A stretch of 64,000 nucleotides of DNA from an uncultured beta proteobacterium (GTDB taxonomy: Bacteria > Pseudomonadota > Gammaproteobacteria > Burkholderiales > SG8-41), in NCBI GenBank assembly GCA_903893565.1, contig CAITMU010000072.1:1-64000 (forward strand), read 5' to 3'. Of this stretch, positions 49,439-58,328 are shown piece after piece. The notes beneath the pieces were generated by a model that had not been told where the DNA came from, did not search any database, and worked only from the letters and a program-made list of their open reading frames with translations. Every line of letters starts with the position of its first letter. The stretch's first letter is position 1. Position numbers and translations under genes: made by a program.

Positions 49439-50908
49439 TTAGGATTGAGCTGCAGCTCGCCCTGCAATGCGTCCAAAGACTGCGCCTGACATGAGTCCGG
49501 TGCCTAGGGGATAGTTGTAGTGGAATAGACCACCGACCATTTCACCTGCTGCATAAAGCCCTTCTATGGGTTTCCAGCCGGTTGAGATAATTTGAGCCTC
49601 TTTGTTAATCTTCACCCCACCAAAAGTAAAGGTGATACCCCCGGTGACGGTCCAGCAAAGATAGGGTGGGGTGTCCAGTTTTTGTGCCCAGTTGCTCTTA
49701 GCCGGTTCAATGCCTTCGGTATGAAGGCCATCGAGGATCGCCGGATTGAAGTCTTTGCCGTGACCAGCGGCTTGGTTATATTCGTTTAATGTTTTGAGGG
49801 CTTGTTCTTGATCGACGGGTAATTGTTTAACCAAGCCTTCTAATGTATCTGAACGTAGGGGTTCGCTAGTTTTATAGCGCGGTTCTAGCATGTCGACCAC
49901 TTTACTATCAAAAATCTGGCAGACTTTTCCGCCAGTTTGTTTGAGAATGAGGCCGCCAAACTTGGCGTAAGTAAAGGCATTGAAGTCCTCACCCTCGTTG
50001 ACCCAGCGCTTGCCCTCAGCATTGATCATGACGCCGTAGGGATAGGAAAGACGGTTGGTTTTGTCAGTGAGTTTACGAACGCCATAGTCGGGCGCCTCGG
50101 CCACGATGGGGGTTGCGTGACACCCACCCCAATGTCCCCAGGGCATAGCGCCTACATCCAAAGCCATTTTAAGTCCATCACCGTAATTGAAGTTAGATCC
50201 TCTGACCTTGGCATGACCCCATTCTTGCCCTAGATAGCGGGTGCGCCATTCGGGATTGGTTTCAAAGCCTCCGCAGGCCAGAATCACGGCCTTGCATTCG
50301 AGGGTTTCAAGTCCTTTTGTGCTGCGTACCACAACGCCATTGACCCGACCACTCGTGCTTTGAGTTAATTCCAATACATGCGCTTCATATTGAATGTCGA
50401 TACCCATCCCCTCCACTGTCTTAAACCAGGTAGAGGAGAGCCCCACACCTTCATGCACCGTGCGTACGATCGCACCTCGAGGCCATTTGTATTCATTACC
50501 GACTTTGATCCCCATGACTGAGCGGGCCAGTTCAAATTCGTGCTTCCCCACTTGCTGCATCCAGCAAGTGGTGTCGTAGGAGGCGTCGATTAAAATCTTA
50601 GATAGCTCAGGATCAGTGCGCCCCTCAGTCACCCTCATCAAGTCTTCAAGGAAAGCGGCTTTGGGATACTGTGGCACGCCTTTATGAAAGCCAGGGAACT
50701 CCGCCTCCGCGCCAGGAATAAAACGGTCGAGTTGTTCGATTTCATTAAATACAAACCGAAAAATAGCACCACTAAAATGGGTGTTGCCACCGCGTTGATC
50801 ACGGGGCGCTTTTTCCAGTAACAATACGCGTTTGGCACCATTTTCTTTCGCTGATACGGCAGCGGCACAGGCCGCGTTCCCACCCCCAACGACGATTACA
50901 TCATACAT
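49439..50908 (-). CDS. FAD-dependent dehydrogenase, TcuA/fumarate-reductase-like
   Basis: Flavoprotein, 489 aa from ATG 50908 with GGAGA ahead. N-terminal Rossmann fold VIVVGGGNAACAAAVSAKENG, then RGGNTHFSG. The C-terminal flavin-binding region GGITFTFGGVKINKEAQ, GLYAAGEMVGGLFHYNYPLGTGLMSG is typical of the fumarate reductase / tricarballylate dehydrogenase family. Oxidises or reduces a C-C bond in a carboxylic acid; the substrate is unknown. It is the second gene after an MmgE/PrpD gene, with 52 bases between them on the same strand, likely one operon. Tricarballylate specificity is a guess. Confidence 0.82.
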   Translation of the reverse strand: MYDVIVVGGGNAACAAAVSAKENGAKRVLLLEKAPRDQRGGNTHFSGAIFRFVFNEIEQLDRFIPGAEAEFPGFHKGVPQYPKAAFLEDLMRVTEGRTDPELSKILIDASYDTTCWMQQVGKHEFELARSVMGIKVGNEYKWPRGAIVRTVHEGVGLSSTWFKTVEGMGIDIQYEAHVLELTQSTSGRVNGVVVRSTKGLETLECKAVILACGGFETNPEWRTRYLGQEWGHAKVRGSNFNYGDGLKMALDVGAMPWGHWGGCHATPIVAEAPDYGVRKLTDKTNRLSYPYGVMINAEGKRWVNEGEDFNAFTYAKFGGLILKQTGGKVCQIFDSKVVDMLEPRYKTSEPLRSDTLEGLVKQLPVDQEQALKTLNEYNQAAGHGKDFNPAILDGLHTEGIEPAKSNWAQKLDTPPYLCWTVTGGITFTFGGVKINKEAQIISTGWKPIEGLYAAGEMVGGLFHYNYPLGTGLMSGAVFGRIAGRAAAQS

Positions 50909-50960
50909 AGTGAAATCTCCTATTGAGTAGCGTTTGGTGTTTGCTGACAAGGCAGGGACT

Positions 50961-52322
50961 TTAATGAAGGAGGTCTATGAGTTCACGAGCGGTGTGTTTT
51001 TCTATCTGCATGGCCACTTCACTAATACGACTAACGTCTAGAGTAGGGTTATTGGAGGTAAACTTTCTGACAACCCCGTCATAATCGACCGGGCAGGCGG
51101 TAGAACCGGTAGGATCGAGGATGTCAACACGCATCCAGTCTTGATCAACCAAGGTGGCAACCCAACCGGCAAAGTGTGCGGGGTAGAGTTTATCTAAACT
51201 AGGATCGGGTTCTAGTACCAGGGCGCTCGCTATTTTTTGTAGTCCTTCGTCATGCATTTTAGCCTCGGTAAACTGCTCAGGTAGCACTTGTCCATCATGA
51301 AGTGCCACAGCAAGGCAATAACGAAGACTCATTTGAGCATTTAACGCGCTACTGGGCGTGTAATCAAAACCACATTGCACATTGACCACATGACTCATTC
51401 CTACACGAACCGGGCGTTGCGGGTCCCATCGATTGCCTAAACGCGCACGCAATTGTAAGGCGGCATCAATGTAGGAGTGCGTGCTGCCACAGCAGGCATA
51501 AGGTTTCATCGACACTTCATCCATGTGATAAACCTGTCCCAGGGCTTGGGTAAGAGCGGTAACGTTGGACGCATCAGAAAACGCTTTGAGAAAACCGCCA
51601 TCACCAAATTCATAGATTTGTGTCGGTCCACTAAAGCCGCCAGCAGCCAGTTCAGCCGCCATGACCCCAGAGTGAGCCGCCTTACCGGCATGCAATCTTT
51701 TACTCATGGTGCCATCTGCATTAAAGGCCCATAGACCCGCCCCCTGAGTGCCGGCAAGACCTAAGGCCCAGGCTGTTTTTTCGGTATCTAGTCCCATTAA
51801 CACGGCACATGCCGCCGCAGCACCAAAGGGCCCGCAGACGCCCGTCAGATGCCAGCCCCGAAGGCGCGCTGCAGACGGTTCTAGTGCTAGGCTCGAGCGG
51901 ATCATCACTTCATAGCCGACTGCGATTGCGCACAGCAAGCGCTCGCCAGGACTATTTAGTGCTTCGGCCATTGCCAGCACAGCTGGAATGACAACGGCTC
52001 CAGGGTGAAGTTTTGCATTGTGGTAATCGTCCAGTTCGAAGGCGTGGCAAGATGTGCCGTTGATCATGGCAGCATCGGCGGCGCGTACTCGGGTCTGTTT
52101 TTGATTCCAAATGCGCGACAGTCCTTGGCTGGCCCCCTGCTCGACCCATTGAAGTAGGGCCTGCGTCCAAGAAGTGACAAACCCGTAAGTGCCACAGCCT
52201 ATGGTGTCTAAGAGGGCCAGTCGTGCGACTTGCTGGGTATGCAAAGGCAGGTCCGAGTGACGAATGTGTGAAATCCAATGCGCCAGTTGCATGGTCGGTC
52301 CATGGCCTAGGTGAGTTTGCAT
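50961..52322 (-). CDS. MmgE/PrpD family protein
   Basis: Second PrpD-like protein of the window, 453 aa (start MQTHLGHGPTMQL). Motifs: LALLDTIGCGTYG, INGTSCHAFELDDYHNAKLHPGAVVIPAVLAMAEAL, VGYEVMIRSSLAL, GWHLTGVCGPFGAAAA and STHSYIDAALQL. The YGxxxHAFELDD-type motif belongs to the dehydratase family. First gene of a pair with the flavoprotein. It shares only family features with the copy at 16224-17588. Confidence 0.85.
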   Translation of the reverse strand: MQTHLGHGPTMQLAHWISHIRHSDLPLHTQQVARLALLDTIGCGTYGFVTSWTQALLQWVEQGASQGLSRIWNQKQTRVRAADAAMINGTSCHAFELDDYHNAKLHPGAVVIPAVLAMAEALNSPGERLLCAIAVGYEVMIRSSLALEPSAARLRGWHLTGVCGPFGAAAACAVLMGLDTEKTAWALGLAGTQGAGLWAFNADGTMSKRLHAGKAAHSGVMAAELAAGGFSGPTQIYEFGDGGFLKAFSDASNVTALTQALGQVYHMDEVSMKPYACCGSTHSYIDAALQLRARLGNRWDPQRPVRVGMSHVVNVQCGFDYTPSSALNAQMSLRYCLAVALHDGQVLPEQFTEAKMHDEGLQKIASALVLEPDPSLDKLYPAHFAGWVATLVDQDWMRVDILDPTGSTACPVDYDGVVRKFTSNNPTLDVSRISEVAMQIEKHTARELIDLLH

Positions 52323-52486
52323 TTTTTATCCTACTCCGTCGTAACTGCTCACCTACTCGGGTAGCCTAGATGAGAAGAATGGATTATTTAATGATTATTG
52401 ATATGGCTGTGTTGGCTTGCTCGGAGTATTAATCTCCAAAAGCAACCCTGTATAAATCGTTAAGAATTAAGCGTGAATATTATTTT

Positions 52487-52903
52487 CTAGTTTACCGTAG
52501 ACTTAAATAAGTCCCAGCTGATGTAGATCAATAATATTATAGTTACCAACCAAATACAGAGGATGACAGCAGCGGCCCAGAGGTTTTTTGGTTTGGAATG
52601 ATTTTCATCAATCCAACGTTGCGCCTGTAGTTTGGAGGATTCTAGTATTTCGGGAGGAATCAATTTTAATACCCACCAAATCGCTATGGGCAGCAATAAG
52701 AGATCATCCAAATACCCCAAGACCGGAATGAAGTCCGGTATAAGATCTATAGGGCTCAAGGCATAGGAGACAATGAGAATACAAAGAAATTTTACGATCC
52801 TGGGTGTTTTTTCATTACGATAACAAAACCAAAGCGTAATTATTTGTGATTTGAGTATTCTGGCCCAATGCTGGAGTTTCAAAAAAAATGAATTTTTCTT
52901 CAA
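52487..52903 (-). CDS. YkvA/DUF1232 family membrane protein
   Basis: A 138-aa protein with the DUF1232 motif YALSPIDLIPDFIPVLGYLDDLLLLPI and two hydrophobic segments, the last at the C-terminus (AAVILCIWLVTIILLIYISW). The start is TTG 52903, supported by GGAGG six bases upstream. Function unknown in this family; small inner-membrane protein. It stands alone. Confidence 0.75.
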   Translation of the reverse strand: MKKNSFFLKLQHWARILKSQIITLWFCYRNEKTPRIVKFLCILIVSYALSPIDLIPDFIPVLGYLDDLLLLPIAIWWVLKLIPPEILESSKLQAQRWIDENHSKPKNLWAAAVILCIWLVTIILLIYISWDLFKSTVN

Positions 52904-52971
52904 TGAGGACCTCCAGTTAGAGGGTCACGTTATTAAGGGTTGAAGCGATGAAAATGGGTAGCATAGAAGTC

Positions 52972-54060
52972 TTAAAGATGAAGCAATCGTTTCGCGTTAT
53001 TTCTCAAAATGTCATGACGTTGAAGCTCAGTTAGGCCAGGGATTGAATGTATAAATTGAATGGGATTGTCTTGGCTCATGTCAGCAGGGTGATCGGTTCC
53101 TAGGACAACTCGATCAGAGCCTACTTGATTGATAAGATATTGCATCCAACTCACACTATGACCCACGGTGTCATAGTGAAATCGTCGTAGATAGCTTGAG
53201 GGAGATTTTTTCATATGCTGGGTTTCCGGACGAACGCCAGTGCCGTGATCCATTCTTCCCACTAAAGCCAAAAAGGCTCCACCCGCATGTGGTAAAACGA
53301 TTTCCATGCGAGGAAAGGCATCTAATACCCCGCCAAACATGAGGCTAGCGGCAGCAATCCCTGTGTCATAGGGGTTACCCAGAAAATTTCTCAGGTAATA
53401 CTCTTGCATACGTGATTCACCCACAGGATTGATGGGGTGAAGATAAAGATGTAGTCCTTGTTTTTCGCACTGAGCGTAAACTGGCCAAAAGGATTTATCG
53501 TTAAGATTTTTTCCGTTAATGTGAGTGGCTATATAAACACCTCGGATAGCGTTAAAGGGAGCAATCCGTTTTAACTCCTCTAGCGCTAGATCAGGGGCTT
53601 GCATGGGTAAGGATGCCAGTCCAACAAATCGCTCCGGGTATTGTTGATGGGCTTTGACTAAAGAGTCGTTGTAGACCTGAGATAAGCGAAGTCCGAAGGC
53701 GGGCGGTGCCCAATAGACCATGGGACTTGTTAGAGACAGTGCTTGCATCTTAACGCCACTATCATCCATGACTTTTAGTCGGGTGGGTAGATCGATATGC
53801 TGGGGTTGAAAAGGGGTGTTTAAGCCAGGCGCTATCAAAGTTAGATTGCCTTTTGAATCTTTTCCTATTTTCGCCCCGTTGGCTGTAGCTTCTTTCTGAA
53901 TAAGGGAAACCCACTCAGGAGAAAACCAATGAGTGTGAAGGTCAATCACCTCATCCATGTTTGAGTGAGTGGGAGATGGGAGGGGCTTTAAGGGAGCGCA
54001 GCCGGCATAAAAGGCAGCACTCGTAGTCAATATGCGATTGAAAAATTCTCGTCTTTGCAT
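52972..54060 (-). CDS. Amidohydrolase, ACMSD-like, probably exported
   Basis: TIM-barrel metallo-hydrolase or decarboxylase, 362 aa. The N-terminus RILTTSAAFYAGCAPLKP looks like a signal sequence with a lipobox-like YAGC, suggesting a lipoprotein. IDLHTHWFSPEW gives the metal-binding HxH; HAGGAFLALVGRMDHG has the metal-binding His; LGTDHPADMSQDNP has the catalytic Asp. The fold resembles ACMS decarboxylase/2,3-dihydroxybenzoate decarboxylase-type enzymes. Substrate unknown. It is single, upstream of an ABC-transporter operon read the same way but 250 bases further. Confidence 0.78.
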   Translation of the reverse strand: MQRREFFNRILTTSAAFYAGCAPLKPLPSPTHSNMDEVIDLHTHWFSPEWVSLIQKEATANGAKIGKDSKGNLTLIAPGLNTPFQPQHIDLPTRLKVMDDSGVKMQALSLTSPMVYWAPPAFGLRLSQVYNDSLVKAHQQYPERFVGLASLPMQAPDLALEELKRIAPFNAIRGVYIATHINGKNLNDKSFWPVYAQCEKQGLHLYLHPINPVGESRMQEYYLRNFLGNPYDTGIAAASLMFGGVLDAFPRMEIVLPHAGGAFLALVGRMDHGTGVRPETQHMKKSPSSYLRRFHYDTVGHSVSWMQYLINQVGSDRVVLGTDHPADMSQDNPIQFIHSIPGLTELQRHDILRNNAKRLLHL

Positions 54061-54310
54061 TTTATGAGTTGGAGTGTTTTTATTTTTGGATCATCAAAGT
54101 GTTTTGATGTTAGCACTGCCCATTATAATTAGCCTGTATATGGGTTTCATGATAGCGAAAAAAATATAAAGCTAATGCTTGATTAATGATTTTACAACAC
54201 CCACGATCTTCGGGGGGGCGTGTTTTTATTCAATCTAACGCAATGGCTTGATCGACTAACAGTGAATGCTCAATATTTTTTAAATTTTTTTCAATGAAAT
54301 TCAATCCTCA

Positions 54311-55063
54311 TTAGATAGAGGATAGAAATTGTTTGAGTTCGGTCGTTTTAGGGTTTGTAAATAAATCAATTGATGATCCTTCTTCATGGACCCGACCCTC
54401 GTGCATGAAAATAACGCGGTGACTGACTTTTTTAGCAAAATTCATCTCATGAGTGACCATTAATAACGTCATACCTTCTTGGGCCAAAGATTCAACGACC
54501 TGTAAGACTTCCGACACCAGTTCAGGATCCAGAGCCGAGGTGATTTCATCGCATAATAAAATACTGGGCCCCATGGCCAGTGCACGGGCAATGGCGACGC
54601 GTTGTTGTTGGCCGCCCGATAGTTCATCGGGAAAGGCATGGAACTTCTCCTCCAAGCCGACTCGTTTTAATAGGTTGATCGCCTGGGTTGATAGTTCATT
54701 TTTTGTTTTTTTATGAACCAAGTGAGGCGCTAACATCAGGTTTTCACCGACACTTAAATGGGGAAAAAGGTTGAAAGATTGAAAGATCATGCCGATTTGT
54801 TGTCTCAAAGCGCGAAGGGTTTGTGCATTATTTGTTTTGAGTTCTGCTCCATTGATGCGAACTGACCCTTCTTGAAATGCTTCGAGTCCATTTAGACAAC
54901 GTAGCAAGGTACTTTTGCCTGAGCCACTTCGGCCGATGATGGCGACGACCTCGGATTGAAATACTGTTAAATCAATGCCTTTGAGCACGGATTTTGAACC
55001 GAAAAATTTTTTCAGCCCCTTGGCTTCAATCACTATTTCTGAGGTTAGGGGCTTATCGGACAT
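54311..55063 (-). CDS. Polar amino-acid ABC transporter ATP-binding protein (GlnQ-like)
   Basis: Cytoplasmic ATPase, 250 aa. Walker [11 protein letters not shown]-loop [21 protein letters not shown] signature [14 protein letters not shown], Walker [14 protein letters not shown] and His switch MVTHEMNFA are all complete. GlnQ/HisP-like length and sequence indicate import of a polar amino acid or amine. It is last in a four-gene operon with two permeases and a binding protein, overlapping the permease gene by 11 bases. Confidence 0.93.
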   Translation of the reverse strand: MSDKPLTSEIVIEAKGLKKFFGSKSVLKGIDLTVFQSEVVAIIGRSGSGKSTLLRCLNGLEAFQEGSVRINGAELKTNNAQTLRALRQQIGMIFQSFNLFPHLSVGENLMLAPHLVHKKTKNELSTQAINLLKRVGLEEKFHAFPDELSGGQQQRVAIARALAMGPSILLCDEITSALDPELVSEVLQVVESLAQEGMTLLMVTHEMNFAKKVSHRVIFMHEGRVHEEGSSIDLFTNPKTTELKQFLSSI

Positions 55064-55730
55064 TCATTTTCCTTTCGAGGCTGCGAGCATAACGGCTGAT
55101 GGGGTAACAAAGGCAAAAATAAAGTACGCCAATAATGCTAAAAACCATAAAAGGTTTAAAAGTAGCATTAGCGATCATGGTGCCTGCCTTGGTTAATTCA
55201 ATAAAGCCAATCACGGAGGCTAGAGCGGTGGCTTTAACCGCTTGAACCATAAACCCCACAGTAGGCGGGATCGCTAATTTTATGGCCTGTGGCAAAATGA
55301 TATAACGCATTTGTTCAGCCCAGTTTAACGCTAGGCAGGCCGAAGCTTCCCATTGCCCCTTGGAGACGGCTTGTATGCATCCGTGCCAAATCTCACTCAG
55401 AAAAGCACTGCAATACAAGGTGAGGGCTAGACTGGCTGCACCCCAAGCGGAAATCTGAAATCCTAGCGCCGATAGACCGAAGTAGGCTAAAAAAAGCTGC
55501 ATCAGTAGCGGTGTGCCTTGGAAAAGTTGCACGTAGAGGACGACTACGTGTTTACCCCATCGATCAGTACGGTTACGGATTAATACTAAAATGATCGCAA
55601 CTAATCCGCCTGCAGCAAAAGTAATCAAGGATAACGCTACCGTCCAACGCGCAGCCAGTAGAAGATTTCGTAATACATCCCAAATAGAGAATTCAACCAC
55701 GTCGCGTCCCGAATAAATAGCGTTGTCCAA
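55053..55730 (-). CDS. Amino-acid ABC transporter permease, second subunit
   Basis: Inner-membrane permease of the HisMQ family, 225 aa, with five to six hydrophobic segments. YVQLFQGTPLLMQLFLAY holds the family N-terminal motif and EASACLALNWAEQMRYIILPQAIKLAIPP the EAA coupling loop. The start is uncertain: TTG 55730 lies inside the previous permease gene, and an internal GTG around 55702 would also fit. Confidence 0.88.
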   Translation of the reverse strand: MDNAIYSGRDVVEFSIWDVLRNLLLAARWTVALSLITFAAGGLVAIILVLIRNRTDRWGKHVVVLYVQLFQGTPLLMQLFLAYFGLSALGFQISAWGAASLALTLYCSAFLSEIWHGCIQAVSKGQWEASACLALNWAEQMRYIILPQAIKLAIPPTVGFMVQAVKATALASVIGFIELTKAGTMIANATFKPFMVFSIIGVLYFCLCYPISRYARSLERKMNVR

Positions 55731-56370
55731 GGCGATTCAGTACACTTCGAAGCAGGATACAAAGCGCTAAATAAATAGTGGCTGCAATGATAAAGGCTTC
55801 AAAGGCTCTGAAATTACGGCTCTGAATAAGATTGGCAGCGTAGCTTAATTCTTCTGTTGAAACCTGTCCGCATACTGAGGAACCAAGCATGACAATAATG
55901 ATTTGACTGACTAAGGAAGGCCAGATTTTTTTGTAAGCTTGAGGCAGTATCACCCGCTTGAAAGTTTGCGCTCGACTTAGGGCGAGCGTGTAGGCTGCCT
56001 CAATTTGACCTCGATCGATTGCTTCTACCCCGGCTCGGATAATCTCGGTAGAGTAGGCACCTAAGTTAATGCTCATAGCAACCACTGAGGCCCATTCGGC
56101 AGACAGTTTGATGCCTAGGGAGGGTAGGCCAAAGAAAATGAAAAAAAGTTGGATGATGAAAGGCGTGTTTCGTATGGACTCTACATACAGCGAGACTACA
56201 TGAATGCCAATTGACTTTTTTTGCCACTGAATCCAAGAAAAAAAACTACCCACACTGACGCCGATTACTGTGGAAGACAATGTGAGAAAGAGGGTCCACC
56301 CCACCCCCTTTAATAATTGGGGCCATTCAATCAGTATGGCCCCAAAGTCTAGCTCAATGCTCACTGTCAA
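55693..56370 (-). CDS. Amino-acid ABC transporter permease, first subunit
   Basis: Inner-membrane permease of the HisMQ family, 225 aa. YVESIRNTPFIIQLFFIFFG and EAAYTLALSRAQTFKRVILPQAYKKIWPSL (EAA loop) are clear. Start TTG 56370 or GTG 56364; both precede SIELDFGAILIEW. Works as a heterodimer with the second permease. Confidence 0.9.
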   Translation of the reverse strand: MTVSIELDFGAILIEWPQLLKGVGWTLFLTLSSTVIGVSVGSFFSWIQWQKKSIGIHVVSLYVESIRNTPFIIQLFFIFFGLPSLGIKLSAEWASVVAMSINLGAYSTEIIRAGVEAIDRGQIEAAYTLALSRAQTFKRVILPQAYKKIWPSLVSQIIIVMLGSSVCGQVSTEELSYAANLIQSRNFRAFEAFIIAATIYLALCILLRSVLNRLGQRYLFGTRRG

Positions 56371-56410
56371 TGCTCAAAGGGCCGTAATGAAGGTCGTTTG
56401 ATGAGAGGGC

Positions 56411-57205
56411 TCAATCGGGTAACTCACCTGCACTACGCGCGAGCCATTTTTTGGATAATTTATCAATCTCACCTGATTTTTTTGCTTCATTAATAATGGC
56501 ATTTACTTTCAGACGAAGTTCCTCTTCACCTTTAGCAATCCCTATAAAGCAGGGACTATTTTTTATCAGAAGTTTGTATTCGGCGCCGAGTTTGGGATTT
56601 TGTTTTATGATATTGACAGCTACCGCACCTCCCATTCCGACTGCATCGGTTTGCCCAGATACAAAGGCGGCAATGGTGGCATTGTTATCTTCAAACCGCT
56701 TCATATTGACACCGGGTGGGGTTAATTTTGATAACTCTTGATCTTCCATGGCCCCTCGGGTGACGGCAACGCTCTTACCTACTAAATCACTAAACGATTT
56801 GATCGTGGTGGTTTTCGGTGCAAATACGCCTTGGAAGAAAGGGGCATAGGCAATCGAAAAGTCGAGGACTTTTTCTCGCTCTGGAGTTTTACCCAAAGTT
56901 GAAATAATAAGGTCTGCTTTTTTGGTTTGTAGATAGGGAATGCGGTTGGCACTGATGACAGGAATGAGCTCGACGCGAACTTTCATTTTGTCGGCAATAT
57001 ACTGAGCCATCTCTACATCAAGGCCTTGGGGTTGTAAATCCGTTCCCACAAAGCCGTAGGGAGGGTAGTCGGTAGGAATGCCGATACGAATGACTTTGTT
57101 TTTTTCGATATTGTCGAGTGCGTTTTCAGCCTGCACGCTCAACACTGAAAAGACTAGAAAACACACCAAAGATAATGCTATTTTTTTGATGGAAATAAGT
57201 TTCAT
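56411..57205 (-). CDS. Amino-acid ABC transporter substrate-binding protein
   Basis: Periplasmic binding protein of the family 3 type, 264 aa from ATG 57205 (a longer frame from 57307 has Cys/Thr-rich nonsense before the signal and is unlikely). Signal peptide ISIKKIALSLVCFLVFSVLSVQA, then VIRIGIPTDYPPYGFVGTD, LDVEMAQYIADKMKVRVELI, KADLIISTLGKTPEREKVLDFSIAYAPFFQG and a C-terminal GEIDKLSKKW. First gene of the operon; the ligand is probably a polar amino acid. Confidence 0.92.
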   Translation of the reverse strand: MKLISIKKIALSLVCFLVFSVLSVQAENALDNIEKNKVIRIGIPTDYPPYGFVGTDLQPQGLDVEMAQYIADKMKVRVELIPVISANRIPYLQTKKADLIISTLGKTPEREKVLDFSIAYAPFFQGVFAPKTTTIKSFSDLVGKSVAVTRGAMEDQELSKLTPPGVNMKRFEDNNATIAAFVSGQTDAVGMGGAVAVNIIKQNPKLGAEYKLLIKNSPCFIGIAKGEEELRLKVNAIINEAKKSGEIDKLSKKWLARSAGELPD

Positions 57206-57577
57206 AATGAATAATATAAAAGAGTTGATAAAGAGTGCCTTCCGAACACTGCACGTCGCGCATGTAGTGTAGCACCTCTTTTTTTGAATTGATGAACAAT
57301 TAATCAATGCCCATTAAAAGCGATATTGCTTGCACCATTAATGTGCAAAAACTTGCGGTCCTGTACTGAAATGAAGCACTCATTTTTTGATAGACCTTCA
57401 TAACATCGATTCGTTAGGGGGCATACGTTGGCACGCCACAAATATGTGAAAATCCCAGGTATATTGGGGGTTGATCATTGGGCTTGGTCTTGCTGGTATT
57501 TTTGGTCGCTGTAATGACAGCCATCTTGGAAATGGGTGTTGCAGTTTTTGTGATCTAGGGGATTAAAGAAGTTTAAA
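57206..57577. other. Intergenic region upstream of the ABC transporter and HAD pseudogene
   Basis: About 370 bases, no gene; AT-rich near the transporter start, so its promoter is probably here. No clear hairpin or repeat. Confidence 0.4.
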
Positions 57578-57920
57578 GTGATTGCGTTTGATGCTTATGG
57601 CACCTTTTTTGATGTTTTTTCTATGGCAAAGCTTCTTGAAATAATTTTTCCCGGTTCGGGCCAAGCATTATCCTTGCAGTGGCGAGAGCGGCAGATTGAA
57701 TGATACTCGCATCATTAGTCTGACTGATCCTGCAGATCAAGGTAGTCAATATTACCTACCGTTTTGGGAAGTTACGGTGCGGGCCCTACGCTTTGTTTGT
57801 TTGCGAATGGGAGTGAGCCTATTGCCGGCGAATGAAAAAACTCTTATGGATCAGTATGCAAAGTTATCGGCTTTTGATGATAGTCTTGCGGTCTTAAAGT
57901 CGCTAAAGCAAAAAAGAGTG
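57578..57920 (+). pseudogene. Type II haloacid dehalogenase gene, frameshifted and truncated
   Basis: GTG 57578 opens VIAFDAYGTFFDVFSMAKLL, the HAD signature with nucleophilic Asp, then FPGSGQALSLQWRERQIE and TGA at 57701. A single extra G (57702) breaks the frame: removing it continues as EYTRIISLTD, then YLPFWEVTVRALRFVCLRMG and LSAFDDSLAVLKSLKQK, exactly as in L-2-haloacid dehalogenases. After about 57920 the homology stops; the second half with the Ser/Lys/Asp catalytic motifs is missing. Clearly non-functional remnant. Confidence 0.82.
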
Positions 57921-58328
57921 TGTTATCGATCAAGATCTTCGCGACACGTCCATAATATTTGTCGATATTTTGTATTGTTAGCAACATATGACATAAAAGT
58001 TAAATGCGTTGTAATTATTAGTAACTTTCGACACAACAGGCTAGGGGGTGACTCTATTGCCTATAAATTTTGATTGTTTTTTGCGTATAGAGCCAATTTG
58101 AATTTTTAGTGTTTGGTGGCCAATTAAATGATAGCGACCGTGATCCACGGCCATCCATCCCCGTAGGCTTTATTGAGGGCAGTGGTGCGGATGTCAGCCT
58201 TTTGGCCAGTCAGTGAATGGCTAAAGGGGGTTGTTACTAAGTCTGATATCGTCAACGTCCGCCTTTTCAGACTGGACGTGTGGCTTTAAAACCAAGTCGG
58301 TTACTTCGGTCTACATTTCCAGAGGTTT
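57921..58328. other. Region after the HAD remnant
   Basis: About 400 bases with no supported gene; a continuing open frame to 58073 is out of the HAD family pattern. No repeat or terminator of note. Confidence 0.4.

Noticed and set aside
49288..49476. 62-codon frame downstream of the flavoprotein
   Set aside because: Overlaps the end of the flavoprotein gene in another frame and has no ribosome site.
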